The notes beneath the pieces are model-generated. The model saw only the letters and a program-made list of their open reading frames with translations. It had not been told where the DNA came from and made no database searches. This document shows positions 5,296 to 5,645 of a DNA stretch of 5,645 bases, piece after piece. The position numbers were made by a program, and so were the translations under genes. The stretch is from NCBI GenBank assembly GCA_900766165.1, contig CAAFUK010000085.1, positions 1-5,645 of the forward strand. Reading direction: 5' to 3'. This stretch comes from an uncultured Collinsella sp. (GTDB lineage: Bacteria; Actinomycetota; Coriobacteriia; Coriobacteriales; Coriobacteriaceae). Every line of letters starts with the position of its first letter. The stretch's first letter is position 1.

Positions 5296-5645
5296 ATGAA
5301 CCTCCGCTCATCTCTCGCCTGCACCTCGAGCGATATCGCCCGCTGGGGGCTGCGCTCTGTCCTCAAACGCCAGGGTGGCGTGCTTCCCGGCCGTATCGCC
5401 ATGAAGATCGACCCCGAGCTGCTAAGCGACCTCGCAAGCCTAGTCGACCGCAGCGTGGTGATCACCGGCACCAACGGCAAGACCACGACCTCCAACCTCA
5501 TCGCCGACGCAGTTGCTGCCAGCGGCGCTACCGTGGTGTGCAACCGTGCCGGCAACAATATGGAGCCTGGTGTGGTGGGTGCTCTGCTCGAGGCCCGCGG
5601 CGGCCTTAAGCACACCAGCAGCGGCAAGCGCGTGGGCGTTTTTGA
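5296..5645 (+). CDS. murT: Lipid II isoglutaminyl synthase, MurT subunit (N-terminal part)
   Basis: Role: with the glutaminase GatD, MurT amidates the D-glutamate of lipid II to D-isoglutamine at the cytoplasmic face of the membrane, a step in peptidoglycan maturation of many Gram-positives. Seen: the first 116 residues, open to the window edge. VVITGTNGKTTTSNLIAD (54-71) is the Mur-ligase ATP-binding loop. CNRAGNNMEPG (82-92) follows, the MurT form of the next conserved segment, which separates it from MurC-F and folylpolyglutamate synthase. The start at 5296 has AGGA 8 bases upstream, and the N-terminal region (helix, then LPGRIAMKIDPELL) fits the family. The central zinc-ribbon and C-terminal domain, and the expected gatD, lie beyond the edge. 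Context: it follows the TPR-like pair by 45 bases with no terminator, so co-transcription is likely. Confidence 0.92.
   Translation, partial: MNLRSSLACTSSDIARWGLRSVLKRQGGVLPGRIAMKIDPELLSDLASLVDRSVVITGTNGKTTTSNLIADAVAASGATVVCNRAGNNMEPGVVGALLEARGGLKHTSSGKRVGVF

Overview
The window looks like chromosomal DNA of a fermentative, GC-rich actinobacterium, most plausibly a gut Coriobacteriia member such as Collinsella. This rests on GC-rich codon use, strong AGGAGG ribosome sites, a cluster of iron-type alcohol/glycerol dehydrogenases, and a MurT gene (lipid II amidation, found in Actinobacteria and Firmicutes). The genus is inferred from style; no marker gene is present to prove it.

Left half (1-2630, minus strand): three family-III (iron/zinc, dehydroquinate-synthase-like) dehydrogenase genes in a row, all reading leftwards. 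First is an iron-containing alcohol dehydrogenase (1407-2630). Next is glycerol dehydrogenase GldA (223-1323). Last is the first 36 codons of a second GldA-like gene (1-109), cut by the window edge. Each complete gene is followed by a clear intrinsic terminator hairpin (1354-1385 and 178-210), so the three are separately terminated or attenuated units rather than one simple operon. Together they suggest NAD(H)-linked interconversion of glycerol or other polyols, aldehydes and alcohols, disposing of or recovering reducing equivalents.

Middle (2631-3130): a divergent intergenic region of 500 bases without a convincing gene. It holds the strong adh ribosome site, a 27-bp interrupted palindrome placed like an operator on the adh promoter side, two AAACGTTT palindromes, a tandem GGTGCAAR octamer, and a stretch (about 2799-3069) that may be an intergenic repeat or structured element.

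Right half (3131-5645, plus strand): two TPR-like helical-repeat proteins of unknown function (358 and 347 aa), overlapping by one base (TAATG) and apparently diverged tandem duplicates of each other. After 45 bases comes the start of murT, the Mur-ligase-like subunit of the lipid II isoglutaminyl synthase MurT/GatD, which runs off the right edge. With no visible terminator between them, the TPR pair and murT probably share a transcript, which raises an untested link between the pair and cell-wall amidation.

No tRNA, rRNA, CRISPR array, insertion sequence or phage gene was seen.
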